From: Lunularia cruciata | Taxonomy: Eukaryota > Streptophyta > Marchantiopsida > Lunulariales > Lunulariaceae | Assembly (NCBI GenBank): GCA_948567375.1 | Contig: OX419757.1 | Location: forward strand, 11,236,974-11,300,973 | Length of the DNA stretch: 64,000 nucleotides | Reading direction: 5' to 3' | Shown: piece after piece, positions 47,500-57,492 of the stretch | Position numbering within the stretch: position 1 is the stretch's first letter | Layout: every line of letters begins with the position of its first letter | Program-made: the position numbers and the translations under genes | Notes under the pieces: model-generated | Seen by the model: the letters and a program-made list of their open reading frames with translations, nothing else | Told to the model about the DNA's origin: nothing | Database searches by the model: none

Positions 47500-48465
47500 C
47501 CAGTAGAGGGGATATGTCTATTAGAGTTGTTTGGTGGGATCAACACCGGACTAGCTGCGGTGTTACAAGCGGGTATCCGAGTACAGAGGTACTTGTATGT
47601 AGAGAGAGATGAGACTGCTAGGCGAGTCTCTCTACATCATGTGGCACACTTGGCCTATCGGTATCCGGAGTTATTACCGATGTCAGCAGTCAGAGGTTAC
47701 CAGAAGGCCTTACCAGGAGACATTTCCTTACTGGGGGCGCATGACCTAGAGAGACATGGGCCTATTCACTTGGTGATTTCTGGATGGCCATGTTAGGGAC
47801 ACACACGTGCGGGCCGCGGTTTGGGTCTTCAGGATCCTTGTTCTGGTGTGTTTTGGGAGATGTTACGGATACTACGACATCTCCAGGTTCATCAGTCTGT
47901 TTCTCCAGCTTACCTTTTGGAGAACGTTCCATTGATGGGTGATTCTCGCACTAGAGTGGTGGCAAGTACACATCAGGTCTATTCATGGATGGGACCTGCT
48001 GTATTGTTAGATGCAGCCAAAGTGGGATCACGGGCTCATCGTCTTCGTCTTTGGTGGACAAACCTCTTACCCAGAGAGGTTCTACAACGTGCTTATGATG
48101 GGATTCAGCGACTGGACCACATTCTTGTTGATGATATCTTGGATGTTGGGCGTCAGTCTCAGACAGTGGTAGTGGCTGATAGGTCACCCATGGCAGTGGT
48201 GAACCTAGTTGGACAGCCTAGAGCTGCATTTCCCACACTCATGAGTTTCCCTGGCTCTCATGCTTTTTGAGAGGGAGGACCTGGACTTGTTTGGGACTCA
48301 TAGTTACAGCAGTTGGTGGAGCCCAATGCTGATGAAAGAGAGCGGGTGATGGGTTTTCGCACCGGTATTACCGCTGTTCCAATAGTGTTAGAGGCATCCA
48401 GGCGTCAGGTGTTAGGTCAGGCTATGGACTTGAACTGTTTGACCTGGATTGTGAGCCTTGGTTTG
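47500..48465 (+). pseudogene. Cytosine-C5 DNA methyltransferase domain inside gag-pol
   Basis: Motifs in canonical order: motif I LLELFGGINTGLAAVL (47518-47565, AdoMet binding); an acidic motif II-like YLYVERDETARR; motif IV GWPC followed by a TAG where Gln is usual (catalytic Cys codon 47791-47793), then GHTRAGRGLGL and DPCSGVFWE; motif VI ENV (47920-47928, catalytic Glu); motif VIII-like RAHRLRLWW (48031-48057); and a late region ERERVMGFRTG (48334-48366) then QVLGQAMDLNCLTWI (48406-48450), resembling motifs IX-X. The order is not permuted. It sits between protease and RT in the same frame. Stops at 47794, 48268 and 48301 kill this copy. If active it would methylate DNA, plausibly the element's own cDNA or host chromatin; that role is inference. 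Confidence 0.9.
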
Positions 48466-48819
48466 GCAGAGCAGCGTAGGATGCGCTTGATAGGCATCAC
48501 CACTCGATCACTTGTGAGCCCTGTGCCTATCGAGACGATTCAGGCACATGCTGGGGGTGATGGACCGAGTGGACATGGTATTCTTGGGACACATCCAGTA
48601 GCTACTAGGGAGAGTGGTCTACTTGGAGTCCATCCAGGTGAGCGTGGGCTACTTGGATTACACTCTTGGCCCACATGGGATGCAGCCAGAGGACGTATGG
48701 AGCTTGCAGCCAGAGTGGAGGGAGTTTTTCACACAGAGGTTGGGACCTCTAGTGGTCGGGAGCATGACACCATTGCTCCCAAGGGCCCAGTGTAGCAGCC
48801 AGTCAGTATGTCTTCCACT

Positions 48820-49690
48820 CCTACTACAGTTACAGAGGATACTTGGGAGCCAGATCTTGGACCCAAGCTTACTGGAGAGGAAAGACGGAGGGTTTGGAGG
48901 TTCTTGAGGAGTCACACGAGTTGTTTTGCCTTCAGTATGAAGGATTTGGGTGCTCTGAAGGGACCTGGTATACGGATTGAGCTGACTAGCGACACACCTG
49001 TTTTCTGACGTCCTTATCGATATAGTGAGATGGAGAGGACATTGATTCAGAGCCGGAGTAGTGACCTTTTTGAGGCTGGTTTGGTGGAGATTTCACATGG
49101 AGAGTATGCATCAGCGACAGTGATGCCAGCCAAGAAGGTTATGCATGGCAACTATACAGATAGGCGGATGTGTGGAGGTTACCGTCCTATCAACCGACAA
49201 ACCAGGGCTGATCGGTATGCCATGCCTACACCGGAGGAGATTTTTGATGCGATTGGGCATGCAAAGGTCTTCAGTACTTTGGATCTACGAGCGGGATATC
49301 ATCAGTTGCCGATCAGGGAGGAGGATAAGTCCAAGACAGCATTTTGGGCTATTGATCCTCACGACAAGGATGTGTTATATCAGTGGAGGTTCTTACCATT
49401 TGGGTTGAAGAACGCTCCTGCTGAGTTCCAGAGGGTCATGGATAGGATCTTAGCTGGACTGGATTTTGCTCGGTGCTATATTGATGACATTTTGGTGTAT
49501 AGCACTACTGTGGAGGAGCATGAGAGACAGTTGTTGGAGGTGTTTGAGAGGTTGAGATCTCATGGACTCAAATTACATCCTGGGAAGTGTAGGTTCTTCC
49601 ATGAGCAGGTTGAGTATTTGGGTCACACTATCTACCCCGGAGGACTTGGTGTCCAGCAGACCAAGGTGGAGGCTATTGCACACGTGTTCC
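48820..49690 (+). pseudogene. Element A reverse transcriptase
   Basis: After a short link (LTGEERRRVWRFLRSH) and the TPVF / RPYRYS entry segment split by a TGA at 49006, the fingers and palm follow: CGGYRPINRQT, FSTLDLRAGYHQLPI with the first catalytic Asp, FLPFGLKNAPAEFQRVMD, and YIDD at 49477-49488. The order matches Ty3/gypsy polymerases. A frameshift near 49685, by the segment KVEAIAHV, displaces the downstream frame. Confidence 0.92.
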
Positions 49691-50300
49691 TCGGCCTACG
49701 GATGTGAGCAGAGTGCGAGCATTCCTTGGGTTGGCGAACTTCTATCGCCGCTATGTTAGAGGATTTAGCACCATTGCCAAGGCCTTGACAAAGCTGACCA
49801 AGCTTACACATGAGTGGTGTTGGGGAGATGAGCAGGAGAGAGCTTTTGTAGAGCTCAAGGAGAGGTTGACATCTGCTCCTATTTTGAGGAGACCGATCAG
49901 GGGACGACCATTTCAGGTTCACACTGATTGGAGTATGTTGGGGCTTGGAGCGGTGCTCACCCAACATGATGATGAGGAGAAGGAGTTTGTGGTGGCCTAT
50001 GCTAGTCGCTCCAACAATTCAGCGGAGGCGAAGTATAGTTCATATGAGGGAGAGTGCTTGGCAGCAGTTTGGGCAGTAGCACATTTCCGATGTTACCTAT
50101 TTGGTAACCCCTTCACTCTCATCACTGATCATCAGCCGCTGAAGTGGTTGATGGAGTCCGACAAGCTTTCAGGGAAGCTTGCACGATGGGCTCTGATTTT
50201 ACAGGAGTATGATTTCACGGTTGTTCACAGACCTGGAGTGGTGAACCGTGATGCAGATGGGTTGAGTAGAAACCCATGTCCCAACCAGCAGGATCAGACC
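49691..50300 (+). pseudogene. Element A RNase H
   Basis: Starts with the RT-RNase H connection RAFLGLANFYRRYV, then VHTDWSMLGLGAVL with the first catalytic Asp (codon 49926-49928), YSSYEGECLAAVWA with the catalytic Glu, and ITDHQPLKWLM with a further Asp. Ends with the GVVNRDADGLSR segment common to gypsy RNase H. Confidence 0.9.
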
Positions 50301-50639
50301 GGAGCACGTTGGCATGGTGAGACAGATGAGGAGATGGTGCCAGGTTGGCATGCATCGGCCTTTTTGTGTATATTTGCAGAGACCTTGGTGGTATCTCTCT
50401 CAGCGCATACAGGAGGAGTTATTGAGGTCACAGATCCAGAGAGTGAAGATATTGGTACAGTTTAGCGAGACATTCATGATGATGTCTTAGTGATGGACTA
50501 TCTTCGCACTGGTGTTGTGGGTGGCACAATTGGGGCCAAGGAGAGAGACCGTGTTCTTCAGCGAGCCAAACGGTTCAGATTGGAGGGTAGACACCTTTTG
50601 CGTGTATGGGAGGATGGTAGAGTGCGAGTAGTACCACTT

Positions 50640-51720
50640 CCATCACAGAGACCATAGTTGGTCCGTCATGCTCATGAGGAGCTAGGACATTTTGGAGTAA
50701 AGCGTACATATAGCTTACTCCAGAGTCATTATTGGTGGTGCAATATGCAGACCGAGGTACAGCAGTTTGTTGCCAGATGTGTGGTTTGTGACCGAGTTAG
50801 AGCATCATTCAATGCTCCTACGCCACATTTACACCCATTACCTATCATGGGATTGGGTTACCGTTGGAGTTTGGACTTCGCCGGACCTTTACCGCTGACT
50901 GTAAGACATCATCGGTATGTTTTGGTGATGGTGGAGCACTTCTCCAAGTGGATTGAGTTGGTGGCACTTCCTGACAAGTCTAGTGAAGGGACAGCTTACT
51001 CGTTCCTGGATCGAGTTCTTAGTCATTTTGGTGCACCAGCTGAGGTTTTGACTGATCAGGGTACAGAGTTCTTGGGAGAGTTTCAGGTCTTGTGTGACAA
51101 GGCTTTGATTGATCATCGTACTACATCCCGAGATCACCCTGAGGCAGATGGCTTAGCAGAGAGAGTGGTTCAGACGGTGAAGAGAGGATTGCGAAAGTAT
51201 GGTTTGCAGAGAGGCCACTTGGGAGATTGGGATCTCCAGTTACCTTGGTTGGCCATGGGCTATCGGTTGAGCCGGCAAGCCTCCTTAGCATCCTTCTCTC
51301 CATACTTTCTACTCTATGGACAAGATCTAGATTTACCTACAGCCATTCATCGAGATGCTACTGTAGTTTTGGACTTGGATGACCCTGATGTATGGATGAG
51401 CGCATGTTCTCAGCGGGCAGAGATCTTTTGGAGAGTGATGCCAATGGCCTTCGAGAACTTGGCGATTGCTCAGCATAGAGATACTTTACGCTATGCTACC
51501 ATTCAAGGAGGAGGTTATAGACCCTTGATCCGTCGATTTCATCCAGGCAACTATGTATATCTACAGCAGACAACACCGACGACACTTGATGTTTCTACAA
51601 GCCGCACTATCTTGAGAGTGCGCAAGGTTTTGCCATCTGGAGTCCTTGTGTTAGAAGGACGTGATGGTGTTGTTTGGAAGGATCATGTGCGCAATTGTGC
51701 GCCATGCCACCTCCCAAACA
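50640..51720 (+). pseudogene. Element A integrase
   Basis: HHCC zinc-binding domain (HEELGHFG ... CVVC, 50670-50792) is followed by the catalytic core with D in SLDFAGPL, D in LTDQGTEF 60 residues later, and E in DGLAERV 35 residues after that. A C-terminal SH3-like module (GNYVYLQQ, then VRKVLPSGVLVLEGRDG) replaces the usual chromodomain position. The TAG at 50655 sits just before the zinc domain. Confidence 0.9.
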
Positions 51721-51767
51721 TTGATGGTACTATGGACCCAAGCTTGGCACTTGTACGTGCAGGCTTG

Positions 51768-51910
51768 AGGTGTATGTTATGTGGCTCTTCTGGTGGAGCT
51801 GCTACTATGTTAGTGTGTGATAGCTGTTCGAGAGGATGGCATATGGCATGTATGACTCCTTCCGCACGGTGGTTCCTCAGGGACAGTGGTTATGTCCTAG
51901 ATGTACTTGA
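51768..51910 (+). pseudogene. PHD finger at the end of element A pol
   Basis: C4HC3 pattern: CMLC (51771-51782), then CDSC (51816-51827), H and C in GWHMAC (to 51851), and after a one-base frameshift near 51862 the final pair in QWLCPRC (51884-51904), immediately followed by TGA. The Trp two residues before the seventh Cys is the PHD hallmark. PHD fingers read histone H3 tails, so the likely role is steering integration, as chromodomains do in chromoviruses; this is inference. Confidence 0.85.
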
Positions 51911-52068
51911 CCTATAGCTAGTTCATTCTTTATATGGTATAGATTGCAGACAGGCGACTAACGATGGGGCTCCATAGCACCCGGCCTCCTGATCTTTGCC
52001 CATTAGAGGGTATACCATATACTTAGAGTAGATGGCTATCTGGAGTTAGAGGGACCTAACCGCCAGCT
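51911..52068 (+). other. Element A trailer
   Basis: Short non-coding stretch between the pol stop and the polypurine tract. Contains an inverted pair TATGGTATA / TATACCATA about 75 bases apart (51934 and 52011), otherwise unremarkable. Confidence 0.6.
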
Positions 52069-52079
52069 AGGGGGGCGAT
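52069..52079 (+). promoter_or_regulatory. Polypurine tract of element A
   Basis: AGGGGGGCGAT immediately precedes TGTGGCAC, the proposed start of the right LTR. Its position is the main argument that the LTR begins here and not at the later TGTCACGCC. Confidence 0.7.
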
Positions 52080-52636
52080 TGTGGCACTTTAGAGTCTATG
52101 TATGACTTATGTGTGAGTTGTGCTTTTATAGTGTATGATGTTGACAGCGATGTATGTTGTGTAGCGATGTATATACGCACGATAGCTGTCACGCCATTTG
52201 TAGTTCCGCATCTAGATGCTCGGACACTGGAGTTCCAGTGATGGTAGTTAGAGTTATTCTAGCTGTTTCTCAGGGACTACTTTCCGATGGTTAGATTTCG
52301 TGTTTGGGGTACTGACTTCACGGTGGGGCCCAGTGTCACTTTGCACCATTTGCACCGTCAAGTGTGCCGTCAGTGGGACCGTTAGGGTTTCAGGGCTAGC
52401 TTGAGTCCAGGGGGTATAGTTTCGAAGTGAGCTCCAGAGAGCTCACTTCTCTGATGTTGAGCCTTCGAGTTCCTGGCTATGGTGGACAGAGGCCGGCGAG
52501 TGTCACCTGGATTCTCTATGCTTGAGTGGGTGTGGCTTGAATGTAATCAGTGCCCAATTGTTGGCAGTTTATAGAGTGACAGATCAAGTACTGATCTGAG
52601 TTGAGTTGAGTTGAAAGTGTTAAGCAATCTGATTAT
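52080..52636 (+). repeat. Right LTR of element A, complete
   Basis: Begins TGTGGCACTTTAG after the polypurine tract and ends at CTGATTA(T), 557 bases. Positions from 52187 match the left LTR; the first 101 bases have no counterpart on the left but are repeated at 52637-52737. Confidence 0.82.
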
Positions 52637-52737
52637 TGTGGCACTTTAGAGTCTATGTATGATTTATGTGTGAGTTGTGCTTTTATAGTGTATGATGTTG
52701 ACAGCGATGTATGTTGTGTAGCGATGTATATACGCAC
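52637..52737 (+). repeat. Extra copy of the first 101 bp of the element A LTR
   Basis: Repeats 52080-52180 with one substitution noticed, directly abutting the end of the right LTR, and stops at ATATACGCAC. The next base is unrelated flank (AACATCTTAC). Confidence 0.9.
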
Positions 52738-53721
52738 AACATCTTACACTTTTACATAGGATTGGAACTCCTTAGAAAAGGGGAAAGAAAAACAACCACT
52801 TCCATCTTCCAAAATACCTTACCAAACACCCAGATATAACTAAGAAAGTAGAGAAATACATGATAAAAAACAAGGAGCATGCACACATGAAGAAATTTGT
52901 GCTTGTGGATGACTCTTGCAACATTAAAAACTATTGCACAACCCAAGGTCATACCTTTAAGACATGGAAAAAATATCCCAAGTAAGTCTTCAAGTGAAAG
53001 TGAAAGTAAAGACAACCACAAAAATGAAGTGAAAGATGATAACTGGAACAAAGTAAAGCACTTAAGATCACAAATTGCATTGGGTCAAGGAAAGGTAACT
53101 TTGGTGAATCTTGAAGGATTAAAGAGTGAAGATTCCTTTACTCTCTAAGAGATAACATCACCCATAATAGATACCAAGGTGGACATTGGGAATACTTACA
53201 ACAAAGCATAGTTGTTTCAACAAGCAAACAAAGATGAGGACAAGGATAGATCTTTGGCCAAAGAGAAGTCAATGATGGAAGATGAATTGGAAGCTTTTAT
53301 TTCCAAATTGAAGAAGGCATCCATGAAAGTAGCCACAATCACTAACTTCATCATAGATGCCAATGACAATGAAGCTAGATTGTCATGAATGAAGCAAGTT
53401 TACCAAGCTAAAAAAGATGAGCATAGTCACATTAATGAAGAGTGCCATATAGATACCAAACCACCCATAAATGAAGAAGTCCTCAAAATGAAGGATAAAG
53501 ATCCATATGAGGACTACTATGCAACATATCCGTAGTTGAAGGATATGCAAATGTGGCCATTGATACAATCATAACTCACAAGGTCATAAACTCTTAAAGA
53601 GGTGAGAGAAGATTGTAGTGACTAGCCTATAGATCCACAACTAGAAGATGATGCAGAAGTGAGAGGCAATGATGATATGGAAGACATTCTTCATTGATTA
53701 AAGTACAAATGTAACTCACTC
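52738..53721 (+). other. Right part of the segment interrupted by element A, unclassified
   Basis: Starts NILHFYIGLELLRKGE in the frame that ends at 35000, then stops after about 32 codons. Further on, 52897-53148 is open and rich in Lys, Glu and Ser, and 53160-53700 has broken Asp/Glu/Lys-rich sequence such as EKSMMEDELEAFISKLKKA. It resembles a decayed Gag-like or coiled-coil protein of another element, but no family is recognised. Confidence 0.35.
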
Positions 53722-54191
53722 TTGTGGTTGATGATAATATACACTATGTCATGCAATTTGTAGCATCACATCTAGATTGCTTGGACTTTGAAGTAGCAAG
53801 GTTGGTTGTTAGAAGTATTTTGGAAGCAACTCATAGACTACTTGTTGACTGTTTGATTCTTGTTTGGAGTACTGATTATATGGTATGGCTCATTGTCACT
53901 TGCACTATTCACCTCATTGGATGTGCTATTAGTGGGACCATTAGGGTTTGAGTCTAGGTCAAATCAGAGGTTTACCTTGAAAGTGCAGCTCCAAGTAGCT
54001 CACTTCTTTGATATGGAGCCTTCAAGTTCCTAGCTAGAGTGGGTAAAGAGCCAATAAGCATCACCTAGAGTCTCTTAACTAGAGTAGGTGTGGCTTGATT
54101 ATAATCAGTGCCCAATTGTTAGTAGATTGTTAAGTGATAGATCAAAGATTGATATGATTGAATGTGATTTGAGTTGTGAATGAACTTATTA
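53722..54191 (+). repeat. LTR remnant of the second copy
   Basis: Matches the element A LTR with many substitutions. It includes GATGATAATATACAC just before TGTCATGC, equivalent to GATGTATATACGCAC in the part of the LTR that is missing from the left LTR of element A. This supports the LTR start proposed upstream of TGTCACGCC. An internal deletion seems to have removed most of the first 80 bases. Confidence 0.7.
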
Positions 54192-55190
54192 CATCAAAGA
54201 AGTGAGTCACAAGGAAATCGAGTGTAAGAACTGAGGGTATTGGTATCTTTAAGCCTGATGGAAGTTAGTACCTTGATCATAGTTTAGGTTTCCTTGAGAG
54301 TGATCATGTGTAGAAGTGCTAGCCATATGTGGAGCCATAGAGAGTCAATTTCAAGCAATAGTGTTTGTTTTGAGCTCAAGAAATGAAAGTAGGACCAATT
54401 TGGTGCAAATTGAGCTTTAAAGGCAAAATTGAAGGAAGAATTGGGAACCCATTCCCATGAATTAGAGATTTGAAGATCCATAACTTCTAATTTGGCTTGA
54501 GTGAAAATTTAGTAGAGGATTTGGCGGTCAACAAACTCTAGGAGCTACATCAAATTCTACGTAAGATTTAAAGCTAAATTTTGTGGTGGGATTTCATCAA
54601 CTTTGGCAAGAGAAAGTTTCATCTCATTCTTTATGATCCTTGTAGCTTATGAAGTAGATAGATAACTCCTATTATATCAAATGCTAGATAATGGTAGAGT
54701 TAGTCTGATGTTGATTTATGAGATAGATTGTTTTTGTTTAGCCTTCTTGTGATTGGATCCCCTCCATTCTCTACTTTCTTTTTGTGGATCATGTTTGTAT
54801 GAGGTGCCCTAAATTAAGAGCATTGGTGCTCTTGTGTGGAATAGCACTCAATAGCAAGGTTGGAGTGATGACCTGTCAAACTAATTGTGTTTCGTTTCGG
54901 TGAGGCAAGAAGTAATGACTTGCACATCATGAGAGTGCATGTTGTGGTGGCAAGTTACAAGTTGCCCATTCCCTTAGTGTAGTTATTGTAGTTAGAGCTA
55001 CATTAGTGGATGATGTGTGGTTGGTGGTGTTGGCACTTAGTAGATACTTGTGGTGGTTACAGTTGTGGTTTGCAATTTTTGGTTACTTTGTCACAATGGA
55101 GTCCTTTGGGGATTTTAGAGGAGATAACATTGTATTACGTAGTGGTTTCCTTAGAGTGGCGCTTAGTATGAGCATGCATCTTAGGTCCCA
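54192..55190 (+). other. Leader of the second copy
   Basis: Diverged version of the element A leader, with shared blocks such as TTGTGATTGGATCCCCTCCA and GTTGGAGTGATGACCTGTCA type sequence. Non-coding. Confidence 0.65.
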
Positions 55191-57227
55191 ATGAGGGAGG
55201 AGATTGACTCTAAGTTGGAGTTTGACACATGATCTTATTCAATTAAGAGTGCACATGGTGTGTCCGCACAATTGTTGTGGGATATGGATGAGATTTATGG
55301 GGCCTCCAAAGGCCTTAGGCATTACTTCGGTATAATAGGTATCATTGAGTTGGATGACTTCATTTAGGAGGTTGACAGTTGATGTGATTTGCAATAGATG
55401 TGGAACTTGACTTTGTTCATACCTTTCATAGAAAGGGTTTTTTAGCACTTGGAAGGCCCACCAATTGGGGACTACCATGAGTTCAAGAGAGCTCACTTGG
55501 AAGAGATTGAGCTAATGTTCACTAAGTTCACCAATGGACACAATATTGATCTCCGAACTATGTTTCTATCCTTTGAGACTTGGTTTCTAGAGGTAGATTG
55601 GCAATACCCATGAGTTTTAACTCTAATAGTGTTGGTGGATCTCTTGGAGATGGTGCTATTATGAGTGGAGGTACTTCTACAAGAGGTCGTGTAGTATTAG
55701 GGTTTAATCTTATGGTGGAGTTCCTCCAATGTTTGAGGCAAAACTACCAAGGAGTACAAACTAACAAGTTAAGAAGGCTTGCAAGAGTTCCATCAAAAGA
55801 TTGGAGAGAGCCTATGCAAGGCATACAATTGCATGAGATGACTGATCAGTTTAACTCAAGGAGTTATTGAGGCCTAAGTAGTCTAGTTTTGGTATGGGAG
55901 ATTAACAAGAGAGTTGTGACATAAAGTCTGTGATGCTACATTGTTACATGCTACTTCACCTACTTTGGCAATGGTCTTTGATTTGGTTGAGAGTATTGAG
56001 CTCAACATGGTGGAAGAGAGAGAGTGGTAACATTTGGATTTGGTAAGGAGACCTCATCTATAGTTGTTACTTCTTCCAAAGTGTAGTAGAGTGCACCATG
56101 CCATGTTGGATTTCAAGGACAAGATGGGCAGCCTAGATCCTTACCGTCATTTTTGGTTGAACAATAGTTAGTGAGTGGTGGTGTTGCTTGTTGGACTTGT
56201 GGTGGACCTCACAAAAAGAGAGAATGCATTTAGGGAAACAGACCTGGTACCTTTGGTGCAACACAACCAACACAAAGATAGTGTGAACATTCCAACAAAT
56301 TTAGTCATACTAGTGACTAATGCTTTGACCTACACTTGGAGTTATGGAGTGGTAGAGGAGCTCCAAGTCATGGAAGATGAGGTGGTGGAGGATCCACACC
56401 TAGTAGGGATGCAATACCTACCCTCACTTCTAATACAACTATGGCTACTTGCATTAAACAAGTGGATCAGAGATTGGCTAGCATGGTCATAGCTTTAAGG
56501 AGATCAAATTTGGGTGTTGAGGCTTCCACCTCATATGTTGGTGATGGAGGTATCTTGGACTTCATGTGTAGAGTAGCATAGGTAGATTCATCTACCATAA
56601 TGACTACAAGTGCAATATGTGCACCAGAGCCTAGAGGAGCACCAATGGAGTTGGACCCATAGAGAGGAGAGGTTGGCAGACAAGTGAGACTTCCCTAATC
56701 TTTTACAATCTCTATGGTACTACAAATGGCATCCATGGCTCCTAGATGTCCTAGTGTAGGTGTGGTAGGTGGTGATGAGATGTATGATAGACTACCTATT
56801 AGTCTATCAACTACTTCTACACATATTGAGTCTAGCATGATGTTAGAGGTGGCTTAGTTGATTTTTCACTTTCCATTATTCTTAACTAGTGACATGTTTA
56901 CATTGAGAGTTGACCCAACCCTAGTGTTCCAGTTGGCTGCCATGCTTTGTAACAATAGGGATGATGTGGTTCCTACTTGTAGAGTAGAAGTGGTTGATAG
57001 TGGAGCTAACTTGGTTGAGAAGCATGGGATCCACTCAACAACAAGTGGTTTGTGGCAAGCATCAATGACTAGATTAGGGAAGTTACCAACTAGATCGGCC
57101 TTTGAGCAAGTGTGGTTTACACTTAAGGTTGTCCTCTTGGATAACTAAAGGGAGATCTTTTGTTTAGTGAGACCTTTAGGGAAGTTCTATACACCATAGA
57201 GGGTCTTAATAGATTTTGGTGTGTAGC
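55191..57227 (+). pseudogene. gag and protease start of the second copy
   Basis: Begins with ATG at 55191 where element A has GTG. The gag stop after DLQ is shared with element A (CAATAG here, CAGTAG there), as is the TAG before the first zinc knuckle (CAATAG at both). ACWTCGGPHKKREC is still readable near 56190, and the second knuckle is damaged. Breaks off inside the protease active-site region (IDFGV in place of LDSGA) at the GTAGC target site. Confidence 0.85.
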
Positions 57228-57463
57228 TATAATACCAAGAGCTAGCCATATGATCTAGATATGAAATTTGGTTTGGTAACATCTAGAATGATGTTATACA
57301 TGATTGTCAAAATAGATCAGATAGAAGTATCACCAAAAAAGTACTTCTACTAATAGGGTTGTAAAAGACCAAGATTGAGGAGAGAAATAAGACAACGGAA
57401 ACTCACATTGGGACACTTGAATGAGAGAAAACTCCGAATGCCTAGCATGAGCTTTGGCTTTGG

Positions 57464-57471
57464 TATTTATA
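57464..57471 (-). promoter_or_regulatory. TATA box in the chromovirus LTR
   Basis: TATAAATA on the minus strand, conserved in the other LTR at 62687-62694. It lies 22 bases downstream (in transcription sense) of the nearest GAAnnTTC site. Confidence 0.7.
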
Positions 57472-57492
57472 AGTAGCATACAAGGCCCTTTA

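Larger units (their letters stand above)
36904..51910 (+). pseudogene. Element A gag-pol with methyltransferase and PHD modules (broken)
   Basis: Ancestral reading frame of roughly 2400 codons. It starts at 36904 where this copy has GTG but the related copy has ATG (55191), followed by RE-EIDSKLEFD in both. Element B splits it at 37476. Removing B and its duplication keeps the frame. In-frame stops: TAG at 37108, 45715, 47365, 47794, 48301, 48793, 50463 and 50655; TGA at 48268 and 49006 (first base given). No TAA occurs. Frameshifts lie near 49685 (in the RT/RNase H link) and near 51862 (inside the PHD finger). Apart from these the frame is continuous and codon use is normal. The natural stop is the TGA at 51908-51910 after the PHD finger. 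Confidence 0.9.
35001..52737 (+). mobile_element. Element A: Ty3/gypsy retrotransposon with DNA methyltransferase and PHD finger
   Basis: Plus-strand LTR retrotransposon, about 9.9 kb once the nested element B (37476-45277 plus its 4-bp duplication) is subtracted. Order: truncated left LTR, about 1.4-kb leader, one long gag-pol frame (gag, two zinc knuckles, protease, cytosine methyltransferase, reverse transcriptase, RNase H, integrase, PHD finger), short trailer, polypurine tract, right LTR, and an extra partial LTR. Protease before RT and integrase after RNase H is Ty3/gypsy order. Left and right LTRs align without gaps over 449 bases with roughly 20 differences by eye, mostly transitions. 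No target duplication is seen. Ten in-frame stops and two frameshifts make this copy inactive. Confidence 0.93.

Noticed and set aside
47383-48795. The methyltransferase as a separate host gene (CMT or DRM type) beside a retrotransposon
   Set aside because: It is in the same frame as gag, protease and RT without gaps, has no introns, no chromodomain or BAH region, and lies between two retrotransposon domains.
36904-50657. A non-standard genetic code with TAG read as glutamine
   Set aside because: The 2453-codon NUA model contains no in-frame TAG despite many Gln codons, and element B gag-pol ends with TAG.
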